Shown: positions 1 to 11,042, numbered from the stretch's first letter. The stretch is DNA of 64,000 bases from Lactiplantibacillus plantarum EGD-AQ4 (GCF_000463075.2 NZ_AVAQ01000001.1:62001-126000); one strand, 5' to 3'. Notes: generated by a model not told the origin, from the sequence alone. Translations and numbers: made by a program.

Positions 1-1220
1 ATGATTTCAGATTGCAGGCCAATCAAGTTGTGGTCGCGGGTTGTCAAATGAACGATTGGCGTGATGCCATAATTCAACTTCAACTGTGCCGCAATCGCGG
101 TGTTGGCGATTCTGACCGTCGCTAAGGAGTTGTCAGAAAGCGTAATCCCATCGACGCCGGCTGCTTTGAGGCGTTCGGCACCCCGGAAAAATTTACGGGT
201 ATCGAAATCCCGCGGTGGGTCTAACTCGACCAGCACCGTCTTTTTCGTCGCAACTTTGTGTAAAAACCGGTGCTGACTCTTTGTTGTAACAAGCGTCGGC
301 GCCTGAGCCACGTGACTTGGCGCGTTATGTGGAACCAGATTGCGACTGCTTAACCCGCGAACGGTGGCCGCGGTATGAAGCGGCGTCGTCCCACAACAAC
401 CACCGATGATCGATAGGCCTAATTGTCGAAAACGTTCGGCATATTCTTCAAAGTAACTCGGTTCGCCATCATAGACGATTGCGCCGTCCTGGTCAGTACC
501 CGGTAGCCCAGAGTTCGGGTAGACGGCGAGTTTGACTTCCGCTGGAATCGCCAAATTTTTAAATGACTGTGCGAGGTAGTAGGGTCCTAACCGGCAATTC
601 GTCCCAATCACGTCCGCGCCAGCCGCATGCAGTTGGACGATGGCATCCGTGAAGCTCGTTCCGTTGCGCAAGACACCAGCAGCTAACATTGAAACGTTTG
701 TAATCACGGGTAGATCCGTGTGCCCTTTGACGATTTTGAGTGCCGCTAGCAATTCACTCAAATCATAGTAAGTTTCCAGCAAAATGCCATCTAGCTGTTC
801 AGTTGCTAGCAGGGCGGTCAGCTGTTCGGTAACATTGGCCGCAATTTCGGCTTGCGTGGCACGTTGGACGGTCGCATCGGTGTCGCCAGCCAGGCCACCG
901 ATCGTCCCTAGAATATAAACGGGATGATCAGCATGCTCGCGGGCGGTGACGGCGATTCTCACGGCAGCCTGGTTAATCGTCGTGACTTGGTCCTGCAAGT
1001 CGTAGCGCGTCAATTTAAGACGGTTGGCCGCGTAGGTGTTGGTTTGAATAATGTCGGCACCCGCCTGAATATAGGATTGGTGCACGCGCAGAATCGTGTC
1101 CGGATGCGTCAAGTTGAGATTTTCAAAGGCCGAATTGATACCATAATTGCCATATAAGAGGGTGCCCATTGCGCCATCGGCTACGAGGACCCGTTGCTGT
1201 AAGGCTTGTCTGAGATTCAT
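1..1220 (-). CDS. bifunctional homocysteine S-methyltransferase / methylenetetrahydrofolate reductase (3' end outside window)
   Basis: The first 406 residues are visible and the gene continues past the left edge. Residues 1-290 form a homocysteine S-methyltransferase domain with the early VLVADGAMGTLL motif and the zinc ligands TNC (C209) and GGCC (C275, C276). From about residue 315 a second domain begins (VLVELDPPRDFD) that matches the start of the methylenetetrahydrofolate reductase fold, as in YitJ-like fusions. The two activities would make 5-methyl-THF and methylate homocysteine to methionine. The ATG at 1220 follows AAAGGAGG by 7 nt. The gene starts 14 nt after metE and is almost certainly in the same T-box-controlled transcript. 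The domain reading is firm; the completeness of the reductase domain cannot be seen. Confidence 0.9.
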   Translation of the reverse strand, partial: MNLRQALQQRVLVADGAMGTLLYGNYGINSAFENLNLTHPDTILRVHQSYIQAGADIIQTNTYAANRLKLTRYDLQDQVTTINQAAVRIAVTAREHADHPVYILGTIGGLAGDTDATVQRATQAEIAANVTEQLTALLATEQLDGILLETYYDLSELLAALKIVKGHTDLPVITNVSMLAAGVLRNGTSFTDAIVQLHAAGADVIGTNCRLGPYYLAQSFKNLAIPAEVKLAVYPNSGLPGTDQDGAIVYDGEPSYFEEYAERFRQLGLSIIGGCCGTTPLHTAATVRGLSSRNLVPHNAPSHVAQAPTLVTTKSQHRFLHKVATKKTVLVELDPPRDFDTRKFFRGAERLKAAGVDGITLSDNSLATVRIANTAIAAQLKLNYGITPIVHLTTRDHNLIGLQSEI

Positions 1221-1234
1221 CCGCACGACCTCCT

Positions 1235-3541
1235 TTAATGGACACTGGTGGTCAGCTGAGCTTGAATCGCGTTGCGGGCAGCGACCATGTTTTTGAGCGC
1301 CGCCAGTGTTTCCGGTTCCTGGCGGGTTTTGAGGCCGCAGTCGGGATTGATCCAGAACTGGTGGGCGTCGATGACTCGCAGTGCGCGCTGAATATTAGCT
1401 TCAATTTCGGCCACACTTGGGACGCGGGGACTATGAATATCATAGACGCCAAGGCCAATTTCCTTATCGTAGCCCGTTTGCTCAAAAGCACTGATGATTT
1501 CGCCATGGCTCCGCGACGTTTCAATCGAAATGACGTCGGCATCTAATGCTTTGATGGTGTCGATAATGTCGGCGAAATTCGAGTAGCACATGTGGGTGTG
1601 AATCTGGGTGTCATTTTGGACGCCGGTCGTCGTAATCTTAAATGAATAGACCGCTTCGTCCAAGTAAGTTTGCCAGTGACGTTGCTTGAGTGGCAACCCT
1701 TCTCGCAGTGCGGGTTCGTCGACTTGGATAATTTTGATGCCCGCCTGTTCGAGGTTGTTGACTTCTTGCCGGAGCGCCAGGGCAATCTGGTTTTGGACTT
1801 GGGCCTTAGGGATGTCATCGCGAACAAAGCTCCAGTTGATAATCGTCAACGGCGCCGTCAGCATGCCCTTGACAGGCCGGTCAGTCAAGCTTTGTGCGTA
1901 GACGGATTCGGCAACGGTAATCGGTTCGGTGTAAGCAACGTCGCCAAAGATTACCGGCGGCCGAACGCCACGTGACCCATAGGATTGGACCCAGCCGTTT
2001 TGAGTGGCGTAAAAGCCGGTCAGCTTTTGACCGAAGTATTCGACCATATCAGTCCGTTCAAATTCGCCGTGGACGAGGACGTCCAAACCAAGGTCTTCTT
2101 GTAACTTGATCCAACGCTTCGTTTCAGCGTGGAGGAAGGCTTGATAGTCGGCATCCGAAAGATTACCTTTGCGCCATGCAGCCCGTTTTGCGCGGACCGT
2201 GGCGCTTTGTGGAAAACTCCCAATCGTGGTCGTTGGTAGTAACGGCAGCCGCAAGCGGTCGTGTTGCAACTTGATCCGGGTCGCAAATGGGGCTTGGCGT
2301 TCAAATTTCTGATCCGCAAGTTGGGATTCAGCTGCCCGAACCGCTTGATTATTCCGGTGACTGGATTGATTGAGTGCCTTCAAGTTAGCCTGATTTTGGT
2401 CAAACGCGGCTTGAACGGCATCGACGCCATGATTAGCGGCTTCCGTTAGTACGTGCAATTCTTGGAGCTTTTCATCCGCAAACGCCAACCCTCCCAGCAA
2501 CACAGGATCAGCCTTCGTTTCATTTTTGGTCGTGATTGGCACGTGTAGCAACGAGTTGGCGGGTTGTAACCACAGTTGGTCGTCAGTGACGAGTTGACGT
2601 AATTCTTGCACGAGGTCGAGTTTGACGTTCAGGTCGCTGGCCCAGACGTTATGGCCGTCGATAATCCCAGCGGCTAAAATCTTATCAGCGGGGAAACCGT
2701 GTTGACGCAGGTGCTCAAGGTTTTCACCGTGGTCATGGACTAAATCGAGTCCTAAAGCTTGGACTGGTAAGTCAACAATTTGGTCATACAGGTCGAGACT
2801 GTCAAAGTAGGTTTGTAATTCGATCTTGAGAGCTGGCACAGCCGTGTGCAAGGCGGTCAATGCAGTGGTGTAGGGCTCAAGTTCGGCCGGCCGCGTCGTT
2901 TTGACCAGGGTCGGTTCATCCAGTTGGATCCATTTAGCGCCGGCGTCCGCGAGTTCCTGGAAGACCTGCTGATAAAGTGGCAGGAGTTGTGGGAGTAATT
3001 CTGCGACTGCGGCATCGTCCAAGTACTGGCCGTGGCGTTTGCCGAGTTTCAAAAATGAGACTGGACCTAAGATAACGGGTTTACCGTCAATGCTTAATTC
3101 CTGCTTGGCTTCTTGGTAGTACCGCAACCAACGATTGTCGAGTAGTTTAAACGTGACATCGTCAAATTCTGGCACAATATAATGATAGTTAATGTTGAAC
3201 CATTTCGTCATTTCAGCGGCAACCGCCGTATCCGTGCCACGCGCAATCGCGTAATAATCTGGTAAATCAAGTGCCCGGTCAAAGTGGCCAAAACGTGTTG
3301 GAATGGCATTGAAGGCGACCAGGGTGTCAAGCACGTGGTCGTAGTCCGAATTGTCCGCGACTGGAATGTAGTCAACGCCCAAGTCACGTTGTTTTTTCAG
3401 ATTAGCCAACCGTAATTTCTTTGCGTTGGCGTGGAAGGTCGCGTTGTCGAGCTGACCTTTCCAAAAATGTTCCAATAGATGTTTCCATTCCCGATGTTCC
3501 CCTAAACGTGGATACCCCAAATTGCTATTAATAATTGTCAT
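1235..3541 (-). CDS. metE: cobalamin-independent methionine synthase MetE
   Basis: The protein has 768 residues, the normal length for 5-methyltetrahydropteroyltriglutamate-homocysteine methyltransferase. It transfers a methyl group from polyglutamylated methyl-THF to homocysteine in the cytosol. The N-terminal half begins [16 protein letters not shown], typical of the folate-side barrel. The C-terminal barrel carries the zinc and homocysteine site: HTHMCYSNF (His, Cys), ISIETSRS (Glu) and NPDCGLKTR (Cys). The ATG at 3541 is preceded by AGAAGGAG. A T-box leader lies directly upstream and the homocysteine methyltransferase/MTHFR gene follows 14 nt downstream, so the two form a methionine-synthesis operon. 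No sign of damage is seen. Confidence 0.97.
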   Translation of the reverse strand: MTIINSNLGYPRLGEHREWKHLLEHFWKGQLDNATFHANAKKLRLANLKKQRDLGVDYIPVADNSDYDHVLDTLVAFNAIPTRFGHFDRALDLPDYYAIARGTDTAVAAEMTKWFNINYHYIVPEFDDVTFKLLDNRWLRYYQEAKQELSIDGKPVILGPVSFLKLGKRHGQYLDDAAVAELLPQLLPLYQQVFQELADAGAKWIQLDEPTLVKTTRPAELEPYTTALTALHTAVPALKIELQTYFDSLDLYDQIVDLPVQALGLDLVHDHGENLEHLRQHGFPADKILAAGIIDGHNVWASDLNVKLDLVQELRQLVTDDQLWLQPANSLLHVPITTKNETKADPVLLGGLAFADEKLQELHVLTEAANHGVDAVQAAFDQNQANLKALNQSSHRNNQAVRAAESQLADQKFERQAPFATRIKLQHDRLRLPLLPTTTIGSFPQSATVRAKRAAWRKGNLSDADYQAFLHAETKRWIKLQEDLGLDVLVHGEFERTDMVEYFGQKLTGFYATQNGWVQSYGSRGVRPPVIFGDVAYTEPITVAESVYAQSLTDRPVKGMLTAPLTIINWSFVRDDIPKAQVQNQIALALRQEVNNLEQAGIKIIQVDEPALREGLPLKQRHWQTYLDEAVYSFKITTTGVQNDTQIHTHMCYSNFADIIDTIKALDADVISIETSRSHGEIISAFEQTGYDKEIGLGVYDIHSPRVPSVAEIEANIQRALRVIDAHQFWINPDCGLKTRQEPETLAALKNMVAARNAIQAQLTTSVH

Positions 3542-3580
3542 CGCTGACCACTCCTTCTCATTTGCTCATTAATTTAAACA

Positions 3581-3870
3581 AAAAACGGCAACCTCGTCCT
3601 CATTAAAGGACGAAGTTGCCGTTCGCGGTACCACCTTAATTCGCCAGCACCTCACGATGTTGACCTCAACCCGTACGTTTCATACGGTAGCTTAATAACA
3701 GTAGCTAACTGTCATCACCTAGCAAGTGCTCAGTGGTGCCGTTTGGAGGCCATTTTTCATCAGTCGATTTCCGGTTTGGTTTGCACTATTCCAAACTCAC
3801 TGCACGGGTAGCGACGATTACTTTCCTCTTCGGGACGTTTACGTGTTTTATGATTGATTAGAAAATACCA
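3581..3870 (-). promoter_or_regulatory. T-box leader of the metE operon
   Basis: On the minus strand this leader contains the T-box core AAGGTGGTACCGCG (3623-3636). It is followed by a strong terminator hairpin (3581-3622, arms ACGGCAACnTCGTCCT and its complement) ending in a T-run. Upstream lies a stem I region with the GAGGAAAGTAATC and CAGTGAGTTTGG elements usual in T-boxes. An ATG followed by A just after ATCGACTG is a candidate methionine specifier, which suits the gene controlled. Uncharged tRNA-Met would favour the antiterminator and turn on metE. The specifier assignment is an inference without a folded model. Confidence 0.92.
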
Positions 3871-3929
3871 CCGTTTACTCATTTAGTCAAATTATTTTTT
3901 AATGTTTTTAACATGTTTTGTGTTATTGG

Positions 3930-4495
3930 ACATTAAAGATGATTCAAACGTGCTAATTGTGGATTCCTGTTCGTCAGCCGATGCGCGTCCGATTCCGACC
4001 TCTGTGGCTGGCTGACAACGCTGGAATGGCGGATGAACGGCCACCTATTTGGGTACAATTGATTACTGAATATTAAGTGGCTGGTCCTTCAGGAAAACTT
4101 TCAATTTGTAATCAGTGGTACTTAATGGTGTATGAGTACTGAGAAGATCAGTTGCATATGATTCACTATTCTCAATGCTACTAATTTCAATGGACACAAG
4201 TCTTGAAATTAGTCGATAAAATGGGCTTCCTTTATAACTAGAGCCTTTTTTTCTCAGGCAACCAGAGAAAGTCCTGACAAATTCAGTGAAGTTGCTTGCT
4301 AGTTGCTTGTCAAAAGTGCCGTATGCTAAGAACCAACGACTAAGCCAACAAAAAGTGAGTCCGCATATGTCTGTCCTTCGAATACCATCCTAGAATGCCT
4401 GGAAGCTGGCAGAGGACGCAGGTATCACAGAAAGTTTACGCTAAGTCGTCTTATTTTCCAGCGGTTCGAAGCTGGTGATTTTTGAACTTAGACTG
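3930..4495 (+). repeat. non-coding structured repeat element, copy A (short form)
   Basis: The left end, gacattaaagatgattcaaac (about 3929-3950), is the same terminal motif found inverted at the ends of copies B and C. Shared anchors follow in the same order as in the other copies: TTCGTCAGCCG, GGCTGGCTGACAACGCTGGAA, GGCGGATGAACGGCCACCTAT (4030-4047), CTGAATATTAAGTGG, and the distal ATATGTCTGTCCTTCGAATACC. This copy lacks the long hairpin arms present in copy C and its right terminus is degenerate. It holds no credible ORF. It lies between the metE leader and the sulfation operon. Confidence 0.75.
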
Positions 4496-4887
4496 TTTAT
4501 CCAAACCTCATCAACTGCAATCCACGGGGTCAAAAATAGACTAATTATCAGTAGAATTATCATCGATTTAGACTGGAACTAGGTTGATTAATGTGTTTAA
4601 TTAGTTCACCCCGAACATCTCACGCTTACCAGCGACCGTATCCAACCTAAATGACATCAGTCAGTTTCTTAAAAATAAAAAAGTGTCACAATCCCCGATA
4701 AATCAGCGTTTTTAGCCATCACGATAATTCCAGTTATCTACATACAAAGTGCTGCAACCTTCACGAAATCATCACATTTTTTTCGGGTTATGGTTATTAA
4801 TTTTTACTGAAAAGTTGCTAGTATAGTTGGTGAGCCCACTAGCGAAGTACTAGAAATAAAATAAATAATGATGAGGATGATGAATTA
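4496..4887. other. upstream region of the sulfation operon
   Basis: This stretch has no gene. TATAGT at 4822-4827 could be the -10 of the operon promoter, but no convincing -35 lies at the right distance. I see no clear operator or riboswitch. Confidence 0.35.
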
Positions 4888-6519
4888 ATGAGTTTGTGGC
4901 AACGATTATTTAACCACCACCAACAGCCCAAGCAGGCAGTACTGATTCTGGGGAGCGGCCGATCAGGTACCTCAGTTATGACGAAATGCATCAATTTGAT
5001 GGGCATTTCGTTAGGAACCGATAATTTACTAGCACCAAGTAAGAAAATCAATCCTAAAGGTTACTTCGAAAATAAAGACGTCATCAAGATTCATAAGTCC
5101 TTAGGGAGTCGCGTTCGTTATCGGCCGGCTTTTAAGGGTTACTACGATAGTCCGAAGATTAAAAAAGATCGGGCGGACTTAACCAACTACCTCAAAAATT
5201 TCTTTGAAAATGAACAATATTTAGCTATCAAGGATCCACGGATGAATGATTACATCGAACTGTGGCAACATGTCTTAGCTGACATTGATGTTTTGCCAGC
5301 CGAAATCGTGTTATTACGGAACCCAATGGACGTGGTTCATTCCAACGAACGTGCTTGGCACCGGGATACGACTTTAGCCATGCGGCAATGGCAAGTGCGG
5401 ACACTGTTATCCTTGCGTGACAGTGATCGAACTCACCGGATTCTTGTCACCTATGAAGATTTGTTTGGTCAGACCTTAACGACACTCAAACGCATCGCTA
5501 CCCAATTCGACTTACCGTGGACCGACGATGAAGCCACCTTGCAAGCCAAAATCGATGATTTTATTGATCCAGCGCTGCAAAAGAGTGATAGCGGTGAAAG
5601 CTTAGCGGATTTTGAAGCACGTACAGATGTGGAACCAGACGTTAAGGCACTTTACTTACTAGGTCGACAAGCTGCCGCTGATCCCGACTTCTTTGCTTCA
5701 GAAGAGTTCCAACAAAAGATCGATGAGATGACGGACCAATATTTAGCCGATTACGGTGCGTTATACCGGGACTTCAATGCCAAGATCAACAGTAAGACGT
5801 TCTTCGTCTTCGGTGAAGACCAAGCACAAGTTGACCAGGTCAATGACATTTTACGCGCCAACCAAGTCAAAATGGTTGGGACAGAAGCTGATAGTCATGC
5901 CGTCGCTGAAGATTTGAGCGAGCGGTTGAATAATGAGACGTTGAACGTCAAGACTTATCCGTTAGACTATTTGGTCGTTGAACAGAAGGAAGAACTCAAC
6001 AATTATCTACGCAAGAATGCCAAACGCGAGGCGCTCTGGGGTATCGGTGATGCCAAGAACAACGAAATCGTCGAAATGTTGACCAACGTCAGTCGTGAAT
6101 TAGGTGCCGATACTCATAACGTGGTGATTGCGGAAGATTTGACGGCAATTGACGATTCACGGGAACTACGGATTGCCACCCAACACTTGATTCGGACGTT
6201 GCACGCCGTTGAACGGCCACCGTATCAAGTGATCATGGCTAATCAGTTGGCGACTCCCGCTACCCAGACGACGCTCAAAACGTTTGTGGCCGCAGAACCA
6301 ACCAAGGCGGACCAGCCCACTGATTCGAAGCCAGATGAAACGTTCAAATTGCGGACGCCAATCGATTTTCAAGAAGTCGCTGGCACGTTGACTGCGCTAT
6401 GTGAACAAGCCAGTCAGGACAGTACCAAACAAGCAACGTTAAACCATTTTGTTAGTGTTAATTATGATGAAATTTTAAATGTGAAAGGTGATCAATATGC
6501 AAACAGTGTACGGAATTAA
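4888..6519 (+). CDS. PAPS-dependent sulfotransferase family protein with an unassigned C-terminal half
   Basis: The protein has 543 residues. The N-terminal half is a sulfotransferase fold: [11 protein letters not shown] at residues 21-31 is the 5'-phosphosulfate loop, and RNPMDVVHS at 144-152 matches the 3'-phosphate-binding motif (Arg and Ser). IKDPR (114-118) is also typical. Residues from about 295 to 480 show no motif I recognise, and the last 60 residues are rich in Thr, Lys and Gln. There is no signal peptide, so it should act in the cytosol. The ATG follows GAGGAT by 9 nt. It heads an operon with ATP sulfurylase and APS kinase, which make its expected co-substrate PAPS; sat begins inside its last codons. 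The acceptor cannot be told from sequence. Confidence 0.85.
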   Translation: MSLWQRLFNHHQQPKQAVLILGSGRSGTSVMTKCINLMGISLGTDNLLAPSKKINPKGYFENKDVIKIHKSLGSRVRYRPAFKGYYDSPKIKKDRADLTNYLKNFFENEQYLAIKDPRMNDYIELWQHVLADIDVLPAEIVLLRNPMDVVHSNERAWHRDTTLAMRQWQVRTLLSLRDSDRTHRILVTYEDLFGQTLTTLKRIATQFDLPWTDDEATLQAKIDDFIDPALQKSDSGESLADFEARTDVEPDVKALYLLGRQAAADPDFFASEEFQQKIDEMTDQYLADYGALYRDFNAKINSKTFFVFGEDQAQVDQVNDILRANQVKMVGTEADSHAVAEDLSERLNNETLNVKTYPLDYLVVEQKEELNNYLRKNAKREALWGIGDAKNNEIVEMLTNVSRELGADTHNVVIAEDLTAIDDSRELRIATQHLIRTLHAVERPPYQVIMANQLATPATQTTLKTFVAAEPTKADQPTDSKPDETFKLRTPIDFQEVAGTLTALCEQASQDSTKQATLNHFVSVNYDEILNVKGDQYANSVRN

Positions 6520-7672
6520 AGCCCATGGTGGTAAGTTAATCAACTTAGAAGATTTTAGCGATGAAACGCGTCAAGCAGCCGAACAATTACCAAGTTTGAC
6601 CATCAATAATTGGAATATCTCTGATCTAGAATTGATCGGAATTGGTGGCTTTAGTCCACTGACTGGGTTCATGTTGAGCGACGATTACCATTCAGTTGTC
6701 AACACGATGCACTTGAAGAGTGGGGTAATCTGGAGTGTGCCGATTACGCTCGGTGTCAGCCAAGCAGATGCTGACCGGATCGAATTAAATAGTGAAATCG
6801 CCTTGAAGGGTGAGGATGGCATTATTTACGGGACGATGCGCGTTGAAGACAAGTACGTCCCAGACAAAGAACTTGAAGCTCAGAACGTGTATAAGACGAC
6901 GGAAGAAGCCCATCCTGGTGTCAAACGCTTATATGCCAATGGTGATGTCTATCTAGGCGGGGCCATCAAGCTGCTCCACAAGCCTGACCACGGTGCCTTC
7001 AGTGACTATTACATGGAACCAATCGAAACTCGGAAGATGTTCCACGACTTAGGGTGGAAGCGCATCGTTGGTTTCCAGACACGGAACCCAATTCACCGTG
7101 CGCATGAATATATTCAAAAATTAGCCTTAGAAAACGTCGACGGCTTGTTCTTGAACCCACTTGTTGGTGAAACCAAGGCCGATGATATTCCAGCGGATGT
7201 CCGGATGGAAAGTTACAAGACGATTTTGAAGTACTACTACCCAGAAGACCGGGTGCGGTTAGTCATTTATCCAGCTGCAATGCGGTACGCTGGGCCTAAG
7301 GAAGCTATCTTGCACGCCATTGTTCGGAAAAACTACGGCTGTACTGACTTTATCGTCGGCCGGGACCATGCCGGTGTTGGCGATTACTATGGCACTTACG
7401 AAGCCCAAGAATTGATTTCATCCGTTGAAGATGAGATGGGCATGCACTTCTTCAAGTTTGATAACTCCTTCTACTGCAAGAAGTGTGGCTCAATGGCCAC
7501 TCAAAAGACCTGCCCACACGGCGAAGAAGACCATATTTCATTGAGTGGGACTAAGGTCCGGAAGATGTTGGCTGATGGGATCGTGCCACCAAAGGAAGTT
7601 TCTCGTCCAGAAGTTGCCAAGGTCTTAATCGAAGGTTTGAAGCGGAAACGCGAACAGCAACAGGAGGTTTAA
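6497..7672 (+). CDS. sat: sulfate adenylyltransferase (ATP sulfurylase)
   Basis: The protein has 391 residues and is the homo-oligomeric Sat/Met3 type, not the CysDN type. It converts sulfate and ATP to adenosine 5'-phosphosulfate and pyrophosphate. Visible motifs are [11 protein letters not shown] (residues 194-204, the nucleotide-binding HxxH motif), GRDHAGVG (288-295), and a zinc-ligand set CKKC...CPH (C327, C330, C339, H341). An in-frame GTG lies at 6488, but the ATG at 6497 is preferred because AAAGGTG ends 6 nt before it. The start overlaps the sulfotransferase gene by 23 nt, which suggests translational coupling. cysC follows 3 nt after the stop. Confidence 0.96.
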   Translation: MQTVYGIKAHGGKLINLEDFSDETRQAAEQLPSLTINNWNISDLELIGIGGFSPLTGFMLSDDYHSVVNTMHLKSGVIWSVPITLGVSQADADRIELNSEIALKGEDGIIYGTMRVEDKYVPDKELEAQNVYKTTEEAHPGVKRLYANGDVYLGGAIKLLHKPDHGAFSDYYMEPIETRKMFHDLGWKRIVGFQTRNPIHRAHEYIQKLALENVDGLFLNPLVGETKADDIPADVRMESYKTILKYYYPEDRVRLVIYPAAMRYAGPKEAILHAIVRKNYGCTDFIVGRDHAGVGDYYGTYEAQELISSVEDEMGMHFFKFDNSFYCKKCGSMATQKTCPHGEEDHISLSGTKVRKMLADGIVPPKEVSRPEVAKVLIEGLKRKREQQQEV

Positions 7673-7675
7673 TGA

Positions 7676-8299
7676 ATGACAAAGTCAGAGAATATCACTT
7701 GGCATCATTCACAAGTTAGCAAGGAACAACGCCAAGCGCTCAATCATCACAAAAGCGTCGTCTTATGGTTTACAGGGCTTTCAGGTTCAGGTAAATCAAC
7801 GATTGCCAATGCCGTAGAAAAGGCCTTGTTTGACCAACAAATCGGTAGTTACGTCTTAGATGGCGACAATATGCGGTTTGGGTTGAACAGTAATTTGGGC
7901 TTTTCCGCCGAAGACCGGGAAGAAAACATTCGCCGGATCGGTGAAGTTGCCAAACTGTTCGTTGATGCGGGCGTCATTACGTTGACGGCCTTCATCTCGC
8001 CATATCGGGCCGACCGCGATAAAGTTCGTGAGAACCTTGAAGCAGACGAATTCATCGAAGTATTCGTCGATACGCCGCTCGAAGTCTGCGAACAACGCGA
8101 CGTTAAGCAGCTGTATGCCAAAGCGCGTCGTGGTGAAATTAAAGGCTTCACGGGGATTGATGCCCCATATGAAGCACCACTTAATCCTGAAATTACCATC
8201 GACACTTCCAAACAACCGCTAGCGGATTCAGTTAAGCAAGTCCTGACTTACTTAGCTGATCACAATTACGTTAGCTTAGCGACTGCCGATGAAAACTAA
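7676..8299 (+). CDS. cysC: adenylyl-sulfate kinase (APS kinase)
   Basis: The protein has 207 residues, the usual size of a stand-alone APS kinase. It phosphorylates APS at the 3' position to give PAPS. The Walker A loop is GLSGSGKST (residues 34-42). [10 protein letters not shown] (61-70) and the lid motif [11 protein letters not shown] are diagnostic for CysC. The ATG is 8 nt after AGGAGG. It sits between sat and a DHH phosphoesterase gene, and its last 11 nt overlap the latter. No PAPS reductase is linked, so the PAPS is most simply used by the sulfotransferase at 4888. Confidence 0.97.
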   Translation: MTKSENITWHHSQVSKEQRQALNHHKSVVLWFTGLSGSGKSTIANAVEKALFDQQIGSYVLDGDNMRFGLNSNLGFSAEDREENIRRIGEVAKLFVDAGVITLTAFISPYRADRDKVRENLEADEFIEVFVDTPLEVCEQRDVKQLYAKARRGEIKGFTGIDAPYEAPLNPEITIDTSKQPLADSVKQVLTYLADHNYVSLATADEN

Positions 8300-9257
8300 C
8301 GAAATCTTGACTGCCATCGTGCAATCAATCGCTAAAATGGACCGAATCTTGGTCTATCGTCACACCAATCCAGATCCCGATGCAATCGGGGCCCAGTTTG
8401 GTCTGGTCGCATTATTAAGTGCGGCCTATCCAGACAAAACGGTGGTGGCGATGGCCCAAGTTCCGGGCCATTTGGCGTGGTTGCATGCAGACGACCAGCC
8501 AACCGTGACGCCGCAGTCAACAGATTTGGTCATTGCGGTTGACTGTGCCAACCAGCAGCGATTAGCCGGTGACCTGCCAAACGACGCGTTTACCATTAAA
8601 ATCGACCATCATCCCAATCGAGATCCCTATGGACAGCTCAACTGGGTCGATGAAAGTTACAGTAGTTGTTCGGAAATGATTTATGATCTCGCAAAGATCG
8701 ACCCAGCCCGCTTTCAAATTAACTTGGCGATTGCGACTGACTTGTACGCTGGCATCATTGGTGATACGGTCCGGTTTTCAACGCCGGAAACAACCGCAAG
8801 AACGCTAGCGATTGCGAGTGAACTTGCGGCAACTGGTATCGACATTGCAGCCCTGAGTCACCACGAGATGGATTTGACTCCGGCATTGAGTAAACTTTAC
8901 GGTTACGTCTTGAGTCAGCAAACGATTGAAGCGAACGGCTTAGCTCACGTGGTGTTGCCGCGCCGGTTGTTTGAAAAGTGGGACATTAACTACGGGGATG
9001 AGGACGCGATCGTACCGCTGCCTGGAAATCTGACGACGGTCAAAGTCTGGTTGTTTTTCATTGAAACGCCAGAAGGCAATTATCGCGTCCACTTCCGCTC
9101 GAAAGCCATCAACGTGAACGGTGTGGCGAAGGCCTTCAATGGCGGCGGCCATCCGTTAGCGAGTGGGGCATTTGTGCCGGACTTAGCCACGGCTGAGCAA
9201 GTCGTCGACCAAATGCGAGCGCAAGTGTTAGCACAATCCGCGTCAGAGCAAGTATAA
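8289..9257 (+). CDS. DHH/DHHA1 phosphoesterase, probable pAp phosphatase / nanoRNase (NrnA family)
   Basis: The protein has 322 residues and the NrnA layout. The DHH domain has TNPDPDA (26-32), VDCAN (84-88) and DHHPN (106-110), all metal ligands. The C-terminal DHHA1 domain ends with [10 protein letters not shown] (285-294). Family members cleave 3'-phosphoadenosine 5'-phosphate to AMP and also degrade very short RNA. pAp is the by-product of every PAPS-dependent sulfotransferase, and the gene overlaps cysC by 11 nt, so pAp removal is the likely role here. That assignment rests on context: the sequence alone does not separate pAp phosphatase from nanoRNase activity. Confidence 0.88.
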   Translation: MKTNEILTAIVQSIAKMDRILVYRHTNPDPDAIGAQFGLVALLSAAYPDKTVVAMAQVPGHLAWLHADDQPTVTPQSTDLVIAVDCANQQRLAGDLPNDAFTIKIDHHPNRDPYGQLNWVDESYSSCSEMIYDLAKIDPARFQINLAIATDLYAGIIGDTVRFSTPETTARTLAIASELAATGIDIAALSHHEMDLTPALSKLYGYVLSQQTIEANGLAHVVLPRRLFEKWDINYGDEDAIVPLPGNLTTVKVWLFFIETPEGNYRVHFRSKAINVNGVAKAFNGGGHPLASGAFVPDLATAEQVVDQMRAQVLAQSASEQV

Positions 9258-9302
9258 TTAGGTTAATATTATAAATAAAGTAATAGGGCTGGTGAATGGT
9301 AA

Positions 9303-11042
9303 ATGCGAAAACGAAATTGGTTGATTGCGCTAATTGTCGTCATTGTGGTTGCAATCGGCGGTGGTTGGGGATATTACAAGTATCATCAATCCACGACGAA
9401 TTCGACGACGACTAGCAAGGTCCGGTCGGCAAGTAAGACGAAGAAGGATATCAACACGCGTTTGGTCAAGACTGAAATCAAGGCCCAAGCGGGTGAGACG
9501 GCAACGCTCAAAAAAGCCGTCGCTAATAAGAATTACACGGTCAATAACATGTATACCAAGGTCAATCCGTATGGGGTGTCACCACTTTCAGCTAAGGTGA
9601 TTTTCCATACTGATAAGGCGGCCAAAGTGAGTTATACCGTCGTTGGTAAGAGTGCCAAGACGTCAATCTCTAATACGATCAGTAAGTACTCGACGAGCCA
9701 TGATTTAACGGTACTGGGGTTATACGCGAATACGAATAACCAGGTTAAAATCAAGGTAACGTATAAGAACGGGACCTCGACGACCAAAACGATTCGTTTA
9801 AAGACGGCTAAGTTACCTTCAGCGTTAACGGATTTCAAGATCAACGTTAAGAAGGCTAACAAACAAAAGATGGTTCTCGGTACTGGAAATTCGAAGTTGA
9901 CCTTCATGGTTCGGACGACGATTTCTGGTAGTAAGCAGTCAAAGAACTTATCCTTTGGGATCGACGCTGATGGCAATATTCGGTGGTACACCACCCGGCC
10001 AACCTCACACATCTTCAAACAACTCAACAATGGGCACTTGCTCATTTGGACCAAGTCGAATGCTAAGAATTCATATTTCGACGAGTTAGTGGAAATGGAC
10101 TACACGGGTAAAGTTTACAAGACTTACAAGTTTAACCATAAGGCGTGGGGCAAGGCTAAGGGCTCTAAGAAGCAGAACCATAACCAAGTCCACCATGATG
10201 TGACTGAGCTGCCAAACGGTGACTTGATTGCGACCGTTTCAGATGGTGGTCGGACTTATGTCGAAGATACGATGATCGTCATTTCGCATAAGACTGGTAA
10301 AATCACCAAGGTCATCAACATGAAGAACCTGTTACCGGCCAAATTCTATACAAAATACAATGCTACTAAGTCGAATAAATACATGGGTAAGAAGGATTGG
10401 TTCCATCAAAACTCAGTTTATTACGACAAGACGGACAAGAGCCTGATTATTTCTAGTCGGAACCAAAACTTAGTCATGAAGATCGACTACAAGACTGAAA
10501 AAATCAAGTGGATTCTCTCAAGTAAGAAACGGTCAGCATGGCCGAAGTCTTACCGTAAGTACTTGTTAAAAGCCAAGGGTAAAATTGCCTGGCCAGGTGG
10601 TCAACATGCAGCCATTGTGGATCCGTCAACCTTAGGCAACAAGGGTTCCTTGAATGTGCTGATCTTCAACAATAACGTGGCGGTCGGGACGACTAAGAAG
10701 TCCTTGCAAGATTCTTCTGGTAAGTATTCCGAAGGTGTCGAATACCACATTAACGAGAAGACTAAGACCATTTCACAAGTTGGTGCTTATGGAAAGTCGC
10801 TCGGTAAGAAGAACTTCGCGAATATCATTGGTTCGAACCGTTACTTGAGTGCTTCCAACCGTTTGATCGACTTTGGTTGGTTGAACAATGGTAAGTCAGC
10901 CAATATTATTGAATACGACCTCAAGAGCAAACAACAAGTGTTTAACGTTAAATTGACAGGCTTGCCAAGCGGTGGTTACGTCTACCGGGCAGAACGTTTC
11001 TCGTTGTATCCAACGAAGCACGCATATGGGATTAATGAATAG
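9303..11042 (+). CDS. membrane-anchored arylsulfate sulfotransferase (AssT family)
   Basis: The protein has 579 residues. A short basic N-terminus and one hydrophobic helix (about 6-25) are followed by a Ser/Thr-rich linker and an extracellular body. From residue 215 it shows the beta-propeller repeats of AssT proteins. Candidate catalytic residues in order are HHD (297-299), WFHQN (H368), SSRNQN (R386) and GGQH (H435); AssT enzymes use a transient sulfo-histidine and transfer sulfate between phenols without PAPS. I see no cysteine in the protein, so the disulfide known in enterobacterial AssT is absent. The RBS is weak. It follows the DHH gene by 45 nt and is probably in the same transcript. 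Donor and acceptor are unknown. Confidence 0.88.
   Translation: MRKRNWLIALIVVIVVAIGGGWGYYKYHQSTTNSTTTSKVRSASKTKKDINTRLVKTEIKAQAGETATLKKAVANKNYTVNNMYTKVNPYGVSPLSAKVIFHTDKAAKVSYTVVGKSAKTSISNTISKYSTSHDLTVLGLYANTNNQVKIKVTYKNGTSTTKTIRLKTAKLPSALTDFKINVKKANKQKMVLGTGNSKLTFMVRTTISGSKQSKNLSFGIDADGNIRWYTTRPTSHIFKQLNNGHLLIWTKSNAKNSYFDELVEMDYTGKVYKTYKFNHKAWGKAKGSKKQNHNQVHHDVTELPNGDLIATVSDGGRTYVEDTMIVISHKTGKITKVINMKNLLPAKFYTKYNATKSNKYMGKKDWFHQNSVYYDKTDKSLIISSRNQNLVMKIDYKTEKIKWILSSKKRSAWPKSYRKYLLKAKGKIAWPGGQHAAIVDPSTLGNKGSLNVLIFNNNVAVGTTKKSLQDSSGKYSEGVEYHINEKTKTISQVGAYGKSLGKKNFANIIGSNRYLSASNRLIDFGWLNNGKSANIIEYDLKSKQQVFNVKLTGLPSGGYVYRAERFSLYPTKHAYGINE

Noticed and set aside
4839-5051. Minus-strand frame over the sulfotransferase start
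   Set aside because: It is a shadow of the real gene with no RBS and no family pattern.
6488-6496. GTG start of sat
   Set aside because: The ribosome binding site AAAGGTG includes this codon; ATG 6497 is correctly spaced.
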